DNA of 6,650 nt, taken from assembly GCA_030044035.1 (NCBI GenBank), contig JASHWN010000260.1, positions 1 to 6,650 on the forward strand, read 5' to 3'. A model generated the notes under the pieces. That model saw only the letters and a program-made list of their open reading frames with translations, ran no database searches and had not been told where the DNA came from. Below, piece by piece: positions 1 through 6,193 of the stretch. The translations under genes and the position numbers were made by a program. Source of the DNA: Xanthobacteraceae bacterium. Lineage in GTDB: Bacteria > Pseudomonadota > Alphaproteobacteria > Rhizobiales > Xanthobacteraceae. Position 1 is the stretch's first letter. Every line of letters begins with the position of its first letter.

Positions 1-401
1 TCGTCGTGCTGGCCGTGGATTTCGACCAAGGCCGCGCCGAGCGCGCGCAACACGGCGACGCCGACCGGCTGGTCGTTGACGAAGGCGCGGGTGCGGCCGT
101 CGGCAAATTGCACGCGGCGCACGATCAATTCCTCGTCGTCGCCGCCGAGCTCGTTTTCAGCGAGGATGCGGCGCGCCGGATGGCGGCGCGACAGCTCGAA
201 CGCGGCGGTGACCTGGCCCTGCTCGGCGCCCGAGCGCACCAGCGCCGCCTCGCCGCGCGTGCCGAGGGCCAGCGCAAACGCATCGAGCAGAATGGATTTT
301 CCGGCGCCGGTCTCGCCGGTCAGCGCGGCTAGGCCGGAGCCGAAATCGACGTCGAGACGATCGATCAGCACGATGTCGCGAATCGAGAGGCGGGTCAGCA
401 T
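1..401 (-). CDS. recN: DNA repair protein RecN, N-terminal part (gene runs off the left edge)
   Basis: RecN is an SMC-like ATPase that acts in recombinational repair of double-strand breaks. I translated it by hand from the ATG at 401-399: 133 full codons plus two bases are in the window, about a quarter of the usual 550 or so residues. The start MLTRLSIRDIVLIDRLDVDF is the standard RecN opening. A Walker A motif GETGAGKS sits at residues 29-36, and EIHGQHD at 127-133 is the conserved RecN Q-loop region at the window edge. The frame is open to base 1 with no stop. No Shine-Dalgarno sequence is visible before the ATG (the preceding bases are TCCGCTCCC), but the match of the first residues to the family supports this start. 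It lies 275 bp downstream of bamD in the same direction, the usual order in Rhizobiales. The coiled-coil middle and Walker B are outside the window. Confidence 0.95.
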   Translation of the reverse strand, partial: MLTRLSIRDIVLIDRLDVDFGSGLAALTGETGAGKSILLDAFALALGTRGEAALVRSGAEQGQVTAAFELSRRHPARRILAENELGGDDEELIVRRVQFADGRTRAFVNDQPVGVAVLRALGAALVEIHGQHD

Positions 402-676
402 GGGAGCGGACGATGGATAACGGACGGTAGGGGACAGACGACGGATGATATGCGTGATTCTAGTGGCTGTCCTGTGTCATTCGGAGTTCGTCATTGCGGG
501 GCCGAGCCAACGGGTCCGGCGGTCCGGCCCGAAGTGTCCGGCCCGCTGACAAGCTCCGCGAGGAGCCCGGAATCCATAAGCCCGGCGCTGGGGTTGTGGA
601 TTCCGGACTCGCCGCTTCGCGGCGATCCGGAATGACGCGTCAATTAAGCAGATTCCGCAGCAGCGGATAGTCCGAT
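402..676. other. bamD-recN spacer
   Basis: This 275-bp gene-free stretch is mostly filled by the palindromic repeat listed separately. Close to the bamD stop, 654-667 can form a small hairpin (5-bp stem, loop AGCA); on the minus strand it is followed by a moderately T-rich stretch, a weak terminator candidate at best. On the recN side, minus-strand TAGAAT (462-457) resembles a -10 box, but no matching -35 box lies 16-18 bp upstream. I saw no alphaproteobacterial LexA box (GTTC-N7-GTTC) in front of recN, so SOS control is not supported here. Confidence 0.6.
489..637. repeat. Nested palindromic intergenic repeat element
   Basis: The ends are inverted copies: CGTCATTGCGG at 489-499 and CCGGAATGACG at 627-637 match at 10 of 11 positions as inverse complements. 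Inside, 563-577 (GAGCCCGGAATCCAT) and 596-610 (GTGGATTCCGGACTC) pair at 13 of 15 positions around an 18-nt loop. Two smaller perfect hairpins flank this: 553-566 (GCTCC stems, GCGA loop) and 610-626 (7-bp stem TCGCCGC, TTC loop). An outer palindrome around GGAATCCA/TGGATTCC and CCGCTTCGCGG hairpins is, from memory, the style of a dispersed intergenic repeat abundant in Bradyrhizobium-like genomes. Copy number cannot be judged from this window. A tandem near-copy of the left end (GTCATTCGG, 476-484) suggests a ragged or duplicated left border. It may also act as an mRNA 3'-end structure for bamD. Confidence 0.75.
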
Positions 677-1531
677 TCAGAGCCCCATCGTCTTGAAGGC
701 GCGGCTGATCCACGAGCTCTTGTCTTCGCTGGGCTCGACGCCCTGGCCCTTCACCAGCCGATAGGCGTCCTTGTACCAGGGGCTATCGGGGAAGTTATGG
801 CCGAGCACCGCGGCCGCAGTCTGCGCCTCGCCGATGATGCCGAGCGCGATATAGGCCTCGGTGAGCCGTTCCAGCGCCTCCTCGACCTCGCGCGTGGTCT
901 GATATTGCGTCACCACCACCTTGAAGCGGTTGATGGCGCCGAGAAAGTCGCGGTTTTTAAGATAGAAGCGGCCGATCTCCATCTCCTTGCCGGCCAGCTG
1001 ATCGCGCGCCATCTCGATCTTCTTTTTGGCGCTGAGCGCATATTCGCTGTCTGGATATTTGTGCACCACGTCCTGGAAGGCGTTAATGGCCTTGTCGGCG
1101 CGCTCCTGATCGCGCGAAACGTCGAGGATCTGATCGTAGTAGGACGCCCCGATCAGATACTGCGCATAGGCGGCGTCGGGGCTCGCGGGATGCAGCGTGA
1201 CGTAGCGTTTGGCGGCGTTGATGCACTCGTCGTATTGGCCGGACTGATAGTAGGTGTAGGCCGACATCAAGAGCGCCTTGCGCGCCCAGTCCGAATACGG
1301 ATTTTCGCGGTCGACCTGATCGAATTTCTTGGCCGCTTCCTTGTAGTCCTCCTTGTCGTTGAGCAGGAACAGACCCTCGTTGTAGAGGCGGTCGGCGGGC
1401 GTGTCGGGAACGTAATCCTCGTCCTTGTGGAACAGGCTGCAGCCCATGAGCGCAAACGCCAGCGCCAGGCAGCCCGCCAACGCACGCAGCCGACGACCGG
1501 ATCGTGGCGATCCCTGTACCCGCAGCATCAT
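677..1531 (-). CDS. bamD: Outer-membrane assembly lipoprotein BamD (ComL family)
   Basis: BamD is a lipoprotein of the BAM complex, on the periplasmic face of the outer membrane, and helps BamA fold and insert beta-barrel proteins. The 284-residue product has a basic N-terminus, a hydrophobic core around residues 17-30 and a lipobox LMGC with the lipidated cysteine at 31, so it is a signal peptidase II substrate. After a short acidic linker, TPR-like helical repeats run from about residue 44 to 255, including the family signatures ADRLYNEGLFLL (46-57), TLHPASPDAAYAQYLIG (112-128), RDQLAGKEMEIGRFY (176-190) and VVTQYQTT (206-213). The length is normal for alphaproteobacterial BamD. The start is a tandem ATGATG (1531-1526); the nearest purine-rich stretch, GGGAAG, is 13 nt away, so the ribosome binding site is weak. 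It lies 136 bp after lpxC in the same direction. The G-rich leader is listed separately. Confidence 0.95.
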   Translation of the reverse strand: MMLRVQGSPRSGRRLRALAGCLALAFALMGCSLFHKDEDYVPDTPADRLYNEGLFLLNDKEDYKEAAKKFDQVDRENPYSDWARKALLMSAYTYYQSGQYDECINAAKRYVTLHPASPDAAYAQYLIGASYYDQILDVSRDQERADKAINAFQDVVHKYPDSEYALSAKKKIEMARDQLAGKEMEIGRFYLKNRDFLGAINRFKVVVTQYQTTREVEEALERLTEAYIALGIIGEAQTAAAVLGHNFPDSPWYKDAYRLVKGQGVEPSEDKSSWISRAFKTMGL

Positions 1532-1667
1532 GAGCTTGACTTAGCTTCCCATCCCGCCGCGGCGTCCCATCCCAAGAAGCCGCATCCACTCGGCGGATAG
1601 CCGACTTACGCGTGGCTGCCAATATCACCGACAATCGGCCGGGATTAAGGCGGAAAAGTTAAGTGAA
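1532..1667. other. lpxC-bamD spacer
   Basis: This 136-bp spacer holds the leader of bamD. Besides the G-rich motif at 1548-1573 it contains two minor inverted repeats: TCGGC/GCCGA (1590-1604, 5-bp stem, 5-nt loop) and CCGA/TCGG (1628-1638). Neither is followed by a T-run, so I see no convincing terminator after lpxC. No clear -35/-10 pair is visible, and read-through from lpxC into bamD is the simplest reading. Confidence 0.5.
1548..1573 (-). other. Possible G-quadruplex motif in the bamD leader
   Basis: On the bamD coding strand there are four GGG tracts at 1573-1571, 1568-1566, 1555-1553 and 1550-1548. The loops are AT, a 10-nt loop and AT. They arise from a 9-bp direct repeat (GGGATGGGA on the coding strand, 1573-1565 and 1555-1547, 18 bp apart) around the perfect palindrome CGCCGCGGCG (1555-1564). 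The last tract ends 16 nt before the bamD ATG, within reach of the initiating ribosome. The central loop exceeds the usual 7-nt limit, so folding is a hypothesis; a chance repeat in GC-rich DNA is the alternative. Confidence 0.4.
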
Positions 1668-2630
1668 TCAAGAGACCTCTGGGCCGTAGGCCGGCGCCGC
1701 GACAGTGAGTTCGGCGTGGCCGCGGGCGCGCGCAACCGGCTGCTGCGGCATTTCCACGTAGCTCCAGGCGCCGGGATCGGCCATCAGCGCCGTCAGTACG
1801 GCGTGATTGAGCTTGTGGCCGCCGCGCACCGAGCGATAGGCCGCGAGCAACGGCGCGCCGGCGAGCGCCAGATCGCCGATCGCATCCACCGCCTTGTGGC
1901 GCACGAATTCATCGGGGAAGCGCATGCCCTCGGGATTGAGCACGCGATCTTCGGCGACCACCACCGTGTTGTCGAACGAAGCGCCGAGCGCGTAGCCGGC
2001 GCTCCACAGCTTGGCGACGTCGCGCATGAAGCCGAAGGTGCGGGCGCGCGCCAGCTCGCGGCGGAACACGTTGGGCGCGACATCGACGGCATAGGCTTGG
2101 CAGCCGATCAGCGGATGCGCGAAATCGATTTCGACTTCGATGCGAAGGCCGCGCAGGTGCGGCCGCAACTCGCCATAGCAGCCGTTCTTGCCGACGCGCA
2201 CCGGCTTGAGAACCTGAATGCAGCGCCGCGGCGCCGCCTGCGTGACCAGGCCGACCTGATCGATCGCGTCCACGAACGGCGCGGCGCTGCCGTCCATGAT
2301 CGGCACCTCGGCGCCGTCGATTTCGACGATCGCATTGTCGACGCCGACGCCGCGCAATGCGGCCAGCACATGTTCGGTGGTCGATACCGCCGGGCCGTGA
2401 TGGTCGCCGAGGACGGTGGCGAATTCGGTCGCCGTCACGGCGCGATAATGGGCTTTGAGTTCGCGGTCGGCCTGCCCGGCCGCGCCGCAGCGCAAAAACA
2501 CGATTCCGGTGTTGGGCTCGGCGGGATGGAGGGCCAGAGTAACGGGGGAGCCGGAGTGAACGCCGATTCCGGTGACGCTTGCTTGATCACGCAGGGTTGT
2601 CTGCCTGCCGCCGCTAAAGCCGGAGGTCAT
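1668..2630 (-). CDS. lpxC: UDP-3-O-acyl-N-acetylglucosamine deacetylase LpxC
   Basis: LpxC is the cytosolic zinc enzyme that removes the acetyl group from UDP-3-O-acyl-GlcNAc, the committed step of lipid A synthesis. With the ATG at 2630-2628 the product has 320 residues, close to the family length of about 300-320. It opens with RQTTLRDQASVTGIGVHSG (residues 9-27), typical for the family. Key residues by comparison with E. coli LpxC: TTEH at 84-87 gives the catalytic Glu86 and zinc ligand His87; EFVRHKAVDAIGD at 241-253 gives zinc ligands His245 and Asp249; GGHKLNH at 270-276 gives the catalytic His272. All are present, so the enzyme should be active. The frame stays open to a GTG at 2813, but those extra 61 codons have low third-position GC (about 62% by hand count), rare AGA, AGG and CGA codons, and no family similarity. 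A GGGA seven bases before the ATG is a modest ribosome binding site. It lies 427 bp downstream of ftsZ. Confidence 0.96.
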   Translation of the reverse strand: MTSGFSGGRQTTLRDQASVTGIGVHSGSPVTLALHPAEPNTGIVFLRCGAAGQADRELKAHYRAVTATEFATVLGDHHGPAVSTTEHVLAALRGVGVDNAIVEIDGAEVPIMDGSAAPFVDAIDQVGLVTQAAPRRCIQVLKPVRVGKNGCYGELRPHLRGLRIEVEIDFAHPLIGCQAYAVDVAPNVFRRELARARTFGFMRDVAKLWSAGYALGASFDNTVVVAEDRVLNPEGMRFPDEFVRHKAVDAIGDLALAGAPLLAAYRSVRGGHKLNHAVLTALMADPGAWSYVEMPQQPVARARGHAELTVAAPAYGPEVS

Positions 2631-2898
2631 ACCCGTATCCCACACCCTTTGGCGCGATCGCAAACGTGCAATCGCAACCGACCCCACCAAGAAGGGAGTG
2701 TATGCGTCTGTAGCTTCCGGGGAAGGTCCCACTGGACCGCCGAAAATCCACCCCCGCACATCGACCCCTCTGGACCGGGACTTTACCGGCGAAGCGCCCA
2801 TGGGCCAACTCACGCTTTCTTACCGAGTGTTACCATTTTCCGGCCGCACTCTTGTCGGCAGTACGCCGCAAATATGCGTGTTCGCTGGCGAGCAGACG

Positions 2899-2965
2899 GA
2901 AAATGTCAAAAGTTCCTTCAGCCTCAGGTCGTTAGCGCGAGCTCCATGCCTTATAGAAAATGTCA
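2899..2965 (-). repeat. Pair of near-identical AT-rich 13-mers (possible regulator sites)
   Basis: On the coding strand, TTATGACATTTTC ends at 2956 and TTTTGACATTTTC ends at 2899; they differ at one base of 13, and the core TGACATTTTC is exact. Start-to-start spacing is 57 bp. In a GC-rich genome an exact AT-rich repeat in a promoter-type region suggests a protein binding site or duplicated promoter parts. The second copy contains TTGACA. I do not recognise the motif as that of a known regulator. Confidence 0.4.
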
Positions 2966-2978
2966 TAATGTTCAGAAG

Positions 2979-3002
2979 CTTCGCCGAGTGGGCCCGGCGA
3001 AG
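2979..3002 (-). terminator. Hairpin after ftsZ, possible terminator
   Basis: CTTCGCCG (2979-2986) and CGGCGAAG (2995-3002) form a perfect 8-bp stem with an 8-nt loop, 55 nt past the ftsZ stop. On the minus strand it is followed by CTTCTGAACATTATG, which is A+T-rich but not a T-run, so it is not a classical intrinsic terminator. It could be a weak terminator or an mRNA-protecting 3' structure for the ftsZ message. Confidence 0.35.
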
Positions 3003-3057
3003 TCCGCCTGCCTTTGTCCGGGCAAGCCTGGCGCTGGCCGCAAACCAAGGTGTCAGT

Positions 3058-4773
3058 TCACTGCGCCTGCCTGCGCAGGAACGCCGGAATTTCGAGCTGA
3101 TCCTCATCGCTGTGGTTATGCACAGGAGTCTGCCGCCCGTGCTGGTCGAGGCCCTGCGGCGCCGCCCGCTTGGCGTATTCGGACACCGGCTCGGGCCGCT
3201 GCTCGGATGACCGCGGCATCGGCCGCCCGGCGAGGCGCTCAACCGACTGTGGCATGATCGGCCCCGGCCGCGAGCTCGGCTCCTCATCCTCTTTCGCCTG
3301 CTCGCGGCGGCCGAGCCCGACGGACGCAATCCGCTCCAGCAGAGATTTACGCCGGCCCGGATGTTCGGTCGGCGGCAGTTCGCCGCGGCGGGCGCGAATC
3401 TCGTTCTGCGCCGGCACCGGCAGCTCGTCGATTCGCGGCATGCGGAGTCCGCGCCCCGCCGGCCGTTCGGGAGCCGGTGGAACGAACTCTTGCGGCTCTT
3501 GCTTTGCCTCGCTGGTCGTCGGCTGCTCGATGAACAACGACGGCTTGAGCGTCAGCGGGCGAATGCTGACATCTTCGACCGCGGCGGCGATGGCCGCCTT
3601 GGCGGCCGATTCGATCGACGCATTCACGGAAGCCGGCGCCATCGCCGCATTGGGCATCGGCGCGCGCGCCGGCTGCGACGGCTGGGCGGCCGCCGGGGCC
3701 GATGTCTCGCGCTCGATGCGCTCGGCGATGCGCTGGTTGTCGGCGCGCAGTTTTTGCGCCAGCTCGGCGATGCGCGCTTCCGCGGCGGCGGCCGGACGCT
3801 GCGCCGCCGCCTGATCGATGCCGGTCGCGACCACCGAGACGCGGATAATGCCTTCGAGGCTCTCATCGAAGGTCGCGCCGACGATGATGTTGGCGTCCTG
3901 ATCGACCTCTTCGCGAATGCGGGTCGCCGCCTCGTCGACTTCGTAAAGCGTCAGGTCGCGGCCGCCGGTGATGGAGATGAGCAAGCCTTTTGCCCCCTTC
4001 ATCGAGGCGTCGTCGATCAGCGGATTGGAGATCGCCGCCTCGGCCGCGGTCAGCGCCCGCTTCTCGCCCTCGGCTTCGCCGGTGCCCATCATCGCCTTGC
4101 CCATCTCGCGCATGACCGCGCGCACGTCGGCAAAGTCGAGATTGATGAGGCCTTCCTTCACCATCAAGTCGGTGATGCAGGCGACGCCCGAATAGAGCAC
4201 CTGGTCGGCCATGGCGAAGGCGTCGGCGAATGTCGTCTTCTCGTTCGCCACCCGGAACAGATTCTGATTGGGAATGATCAAAAGCGTATCGACGCTTTTG
4301 TGCAGCTCGCCGATGCCGTTTTCGGCGGTGCGCATGCGGCGCTGGCCTTCGAAGTGGAACGGCTTGGTGACGACGCCGACGGTGAGGATGCCCATCTCGC
4401 GCGCCGTCTTGGCGACGACCGGCGCGGCGCCGGTGCCGGTGCCGCCGCCCATTCCGGCGGTGACGAACACCATGTGGGCGCCCGAAAGGTGATCGCGAAT
4501 CTCGTCGAGCACTTCCTCGGCGGCGGCGCGTCCGACGTCGGGCTGCGCGCCGGCGCCGAGCCCCTCGGTGACCGCCACGCCCATCTGAATGATGCGCTCG
4601 GCCTTCGACATGGTCAGCGCCTGCACGTCGGTATTGGCGACGACGAAGTCGACGCCCTGCAGTCCGGCGCTGATCATGTTGTTGACGGCATTGCCGCCGG
4701 CGCCGCCGACGCCGAACACGGTCAGGCGCGGCTTGAGCTCACGGATGTCGGGGATGTTCAGATTGATGGTCAT
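3058..4773 (-). CDS. ftsZ: Cell division GTPase FtsZ, long-linker type
   Basis: FtsZ is the tubulin-like GTPase that polymerises into the cytokinetic Z ring. The product has 571 residues, against 383 in E. coli; the excess is in the linker. Residues 14-320 are the globular part: GVGGAGGN (21-28) opens the nucleotide site, GGGTGTG (109-115) is the tubulin signature, and the T7 loop NLDFADVR (211-218) carries catalytic Asp213 and Asp216. Residues 321-557 are a low-complexity linker rich in Ala, Pro, Glu and Arg, with a probable helix at 331-356 and more ordered-looking islands at 402-418, 444-462 and 476-491. The conserved C-terminal peptide is EIPAFLRR (561-568), the docking site for FtsA and other partners. 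[16 protein letters not shown] is the standard alphaproteobacterial start, with AAGAAGAGG five bases upstream. ftsA lies 97 bp upstream, lpxC downstream. All catalytic residues are intact. Confidence 0.98.
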   Translation of the reverse strand: MTINLNIPDIRELKPRLTVFGVGGAGGNAVNNMISAGLQGVDFVVANTDVQALTMSKAERIIQMGVAVTEGLGAGAQPDVGRAAAEEVLDEIRDHLSGAHMVFVTAGMGGGTGTGAAPVVAKTAREMGILTVGVVTKPFHFEGQRRMRTAENGIGELHKSVDTLLIIPNQNLFRVANEKTTFADAFAMADQVLYSGVACITDLMVKEGLINLDFADVRAVMREMGKAMMGTGEAEGEKRALTAAEAAISNPLIDDASMKGAKGLLISITGGRDLTLYEVDEAATRIREEVDQDANIIVGATFDESLEGIIRVSVVATGIDQAAAQRPAAAAEARIAELAQKLRADNQRIAERIERETSAPAAAQPSQPARAPMPNAAMAPASVNASIESAAKAAIAAAVEDVSIRPLTLKPSLFIEQPTTSEAKQEPQEFVPPAPERPAGRGLRMPRIDELPVPAQNEIRARRGELPPTEHPGRRKSLLERIASVGLGRREQAKEDEEPSSRPGPIMPQSVERLAGRPMPRSSEQRPEPVSEYAKRAAPQGLDQHGRQTPVHNHSDEDQLEIPAFLRRQAQ

Positions 4774-4778
4774 GTCTG

Positions 4779-4787
4779 CCTCTTCTT
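4779..4787 (-). promoter_or_regulatory. Ribosome binding site of ftsZ
   Basis: The minus strand reads AAGAAGAGG, ending five bases before the ATG at 4773. It is the best Shine-Dalgarno match seen in the intergenic leaders of this window. It fixes the ftsZ start and fits the high FtsZ level a cell needs compared with FtsA and FtsQ. Confidence 0.8.
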
Positions 4788-4817
4788 GCTCGCGCGGGCG
4801 TTCGCAACGCCCGGCCC

Positions 4818-4838
4818 CGGCCGGTCCGCCACCGGCCG
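4818..4838. other. Perfect GC-rich hairpin between ftsA and ftsZ
   Basis: CGGCCGGT (4818-4825) and ACCGGCCG (4831-4838) form a perfect 8-bp stem with a 5-nt loop in the 97-bp ftsA-ftsZ spacer, 44 nt upstream of the ftsZ ATG. No T-run follows, so it is not an intrinsic terminator. It could mark an mRNA processing or stability boundary that lets ftsZ be expressed differently from ftsA, or be a chance structure in GC-rich DNA. No clear promoter is visible in the spacer. Confidence 0.45.
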
Positions 4839-4870
4839 CTCGAATTCTCTGGCTTGCGATCTGGGGGCCA

Positions 4871-6193
4871 TCAGAAGCTCTCGCGAAGCCATTGTCCGAC
4901 GCGGGCGAAATAGCCGCCCGTGCCGGTCATCACGTGCCGCCGGCGGCGCTGCTCGAAATGCTCGAGATGCGCCGCTTGCGGATAAACCAGGAGACCCGCC
5001 GCCACCGCGAAGGCGGCGCCTTTGGCCGCCTCCGGCAGTCCGGAAATGCCGAGCGGCCGGCCGATGCGCACCGGACGGCCGAGAACGCGCGCGGCCAGAT
5101 CCGGCAGGCCGGTCAATTGGCCGGCGCCGCCAGTGAGAATGACGTGGCCGCGCGGCTCGGCCGCAAACGGCGAGGCGGCGAGCCGGTCGCGCACCATTTC
5201 GAGAATCTCGTCGACGCGAGGCTTGACGATGTGCACCAGCGTCGCCCGCGACACGAATTGCGCGGTGTCGCGCTGGTCGTCGCTGATCGGCGGCACGGTG
5301 ATGATGTCGCGCTCGTCCTGGCCGCCGACCAGCACGCTGCCGTATAGCGTCTTGATGCGTTCGGCGTGGGCGATGCGGGCGTTGAGCCCGCGCGCGATGT
5401 CGGTGGTGATGTGCTGGCCGCCGAGCGCAAAGCCCTCGATATGGACGAGCCGGCCGCGCAAGAACACCGCCATGGTGGTGGTGCCGGCGCCCATGTCGAT
5501 CACGGCGGCGCCGAGATCGGCTTCATCGTCGGCCAGCACCGCAAGCCCGGCGACGTAGGGACTGGCGACCATGGCCTCGACGGCGAGATGGCAGCGCTCG
5601 ACCGCGAGCATCAGATTGCGCGCCGCGGCGGTGTCGGTCGTGGCGACGTGCATATCGACGCCGAACCGGCTGCCGAGCATGCCGCGCGGCTCGCGGATGC
5701 CGTCGGTGCCGTCGATCGAATAGCCGACCGGCAGCGAATGCAGGACGGCGCGGCCGTGGCGCAGCGAATGCCGGCTGCCGGCGGCCAGCACGCGGGCGAT
5801 GTCGCTCTCCGAAACCGCCGCGCCGACGATGTCGACGTCGGCGGCAAACAGCTCGCTGGCGAGCCGGCCGGCCGACAATGCCAGCACCACGGAATCGATC
5901 TCGACGCCGGCCATCTGCTCGGCGCTGTCGACGGCAAGCCGGATCGTCTCTTCGGCCTGCGCCAGATTGACGACGGCGCCGGCCTTCATGCCGCGCGCCT
6001 CGGTATGGCCGAAGCCGATGACTTCGACGGCATGGCTGCGGCGCCGCAGCGCCTGCTGCGGCGGATGCGGCCGCAGCCGCGCGATCAGACAGGCGACTTT
6101 GCTGGAGCCGACGTCGAGCGCGGCGACCAGTGCGCTCCTTCGCGGCGAGATCGGCTTCATTTTCGGCGTGAGGCCGTAATGGAGGGCACTCAT
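4871..6193 (-). CDS. ftsA: Cell division protein FtsA
   Basis: FtsA is an actin-fold ATP-binding protein that anchors FtsZ filaments to the inner membrane and recruits later division proteins. The product has 440 residues, normal for the family. The phosphate-1 motif [14 protein letters not shown] is at 25-38, the FtsA-specific 1C domain falls at about 104-185, the phosphate-2 motif [14 protein letters not shown] at 231-244, and the adenosine motif [13 protein letters not shown] at 351-363. The C-terminal [15 protein letters not shown] (426-440) is the amphipathic membrane-targeting helix. The segments [11 protein letters not shown] (192-202) and [11 protein letters not shown] (253-263) are typical of the family. 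I chose the ATG at 6193 because it overlaps the ftsQ stop as ATGA and has AAGGGGGG six bases upstream; Met12 is a less likely alternative. The frame is open far upstream, but that part overlaps ftsQ and is a shadow. Confidence 0.97.
   Translation of the reverse strand: MSALHYGLTPKMKPISPRRSALVAALDVGSSKVACLIARLRPHPPQQALRRRSHAVEVIGFGHTEARGMKAGAVVNLAQAEETIRLAVDSAEQMAGVEIDSVVLALSAGRLASELFAADVDIVGAAVSESDIARVLAAGSRHSLRHGRAVLHSLPVGYSIDGTDGIREPRGMLGSRFGVDMHVATTDTAAARNLMLAVERCHLAVEAMVASPYVAGLAVLADDEADLGAAVIDMGAGTTTMAVFLRGRLVHIEGFALGGQHITTDIARGLNARIAHAERIKTLYGSVLVGGQDERDIITVPPISDDQRDTAQFVSRATLVHIVKPRVDEILEMVRDRLAASPFAAEPRGHVILTGGAGQLTGLPDLAARVLGRPVRIGRPLGISGLPEAAKGAAFAVAAGLLVYPQAAHLEHFEQRRRRHVMTGTGGYFARVGQWLRESF

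Larger units (their letters stand above)
2631..3057. other. ftsZ-lpxC intergenic region with candidate regulatory sites
   Basis: This is the longest gene-free stretch (427 bp). I see no convincing gene on either strand: the frames that cross it are weak-start extensions or antisense shadows. It is visibly richer in A+T than the genes, especially 2880-2970. From the ftsZ side it holds a hairpin (2979-3002), two AT-rich near-identical 13-mers, a perfect -35-like TTGACA on the minus strand (2909-2904) without a good -10 box at 16-18 bp, a TATAAG (2955-2950) without a good -35, a direct repeat TTACC-GAGTG-TTACC (2820-2834), a small hairpin GGTCC/GGACC (2725-2738) and the palindrome GCGATCGC (2654-2661). 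Most likely it holds the end of the ftsZ transcript and the promoter and leader of lpxC, but the exact elements are not settled. Confidence 0.6.

Noticed and set aside
402..500. Search for a LexA (SOS) box in front of recN
   Set aside because: Only a single GTTC half-site is present (486-489) with no partner 7 bp away, so an SOS operator is not supported.
450..635. 61-residue plus-strand open frame over the bamD-recN spacer
   Set aside because: It is a translation of the palindromic repeat; such repeats often yield spurious hypothetical proteins. It has no ribosome binding site or recognisable motif.
1644..1661. Pair of TTAA boxes resembling a CtrA site
   Set aside because: The spacing between the boxes is 10 bp instead of the 7 bp of a CtrA site, and the place, right after lpxC, is not a likely promoter. 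The TTACC pair at 2820-2834 also has wrong spacing and bases.
2614..2808. 64-residue minus-strand frame in the lpxC leader
   Set aside because: It starts at TTG, has no clear ribosome binding site, uses unbiased codons and overlaps the lpxC start in another frame.
3361..5136. Long plus-strand open frame antisense to ftsZ and its upstream spacer (591 codons)
   Set aside because: It is a mirror of the strongly biased GC-rich ftsZ and ftsA codons, rich in Arg, Ala, Gly and His, with no domain. The same holds for the plus-strand frames at 1716-3257, 797-1600 and 5366-6478.
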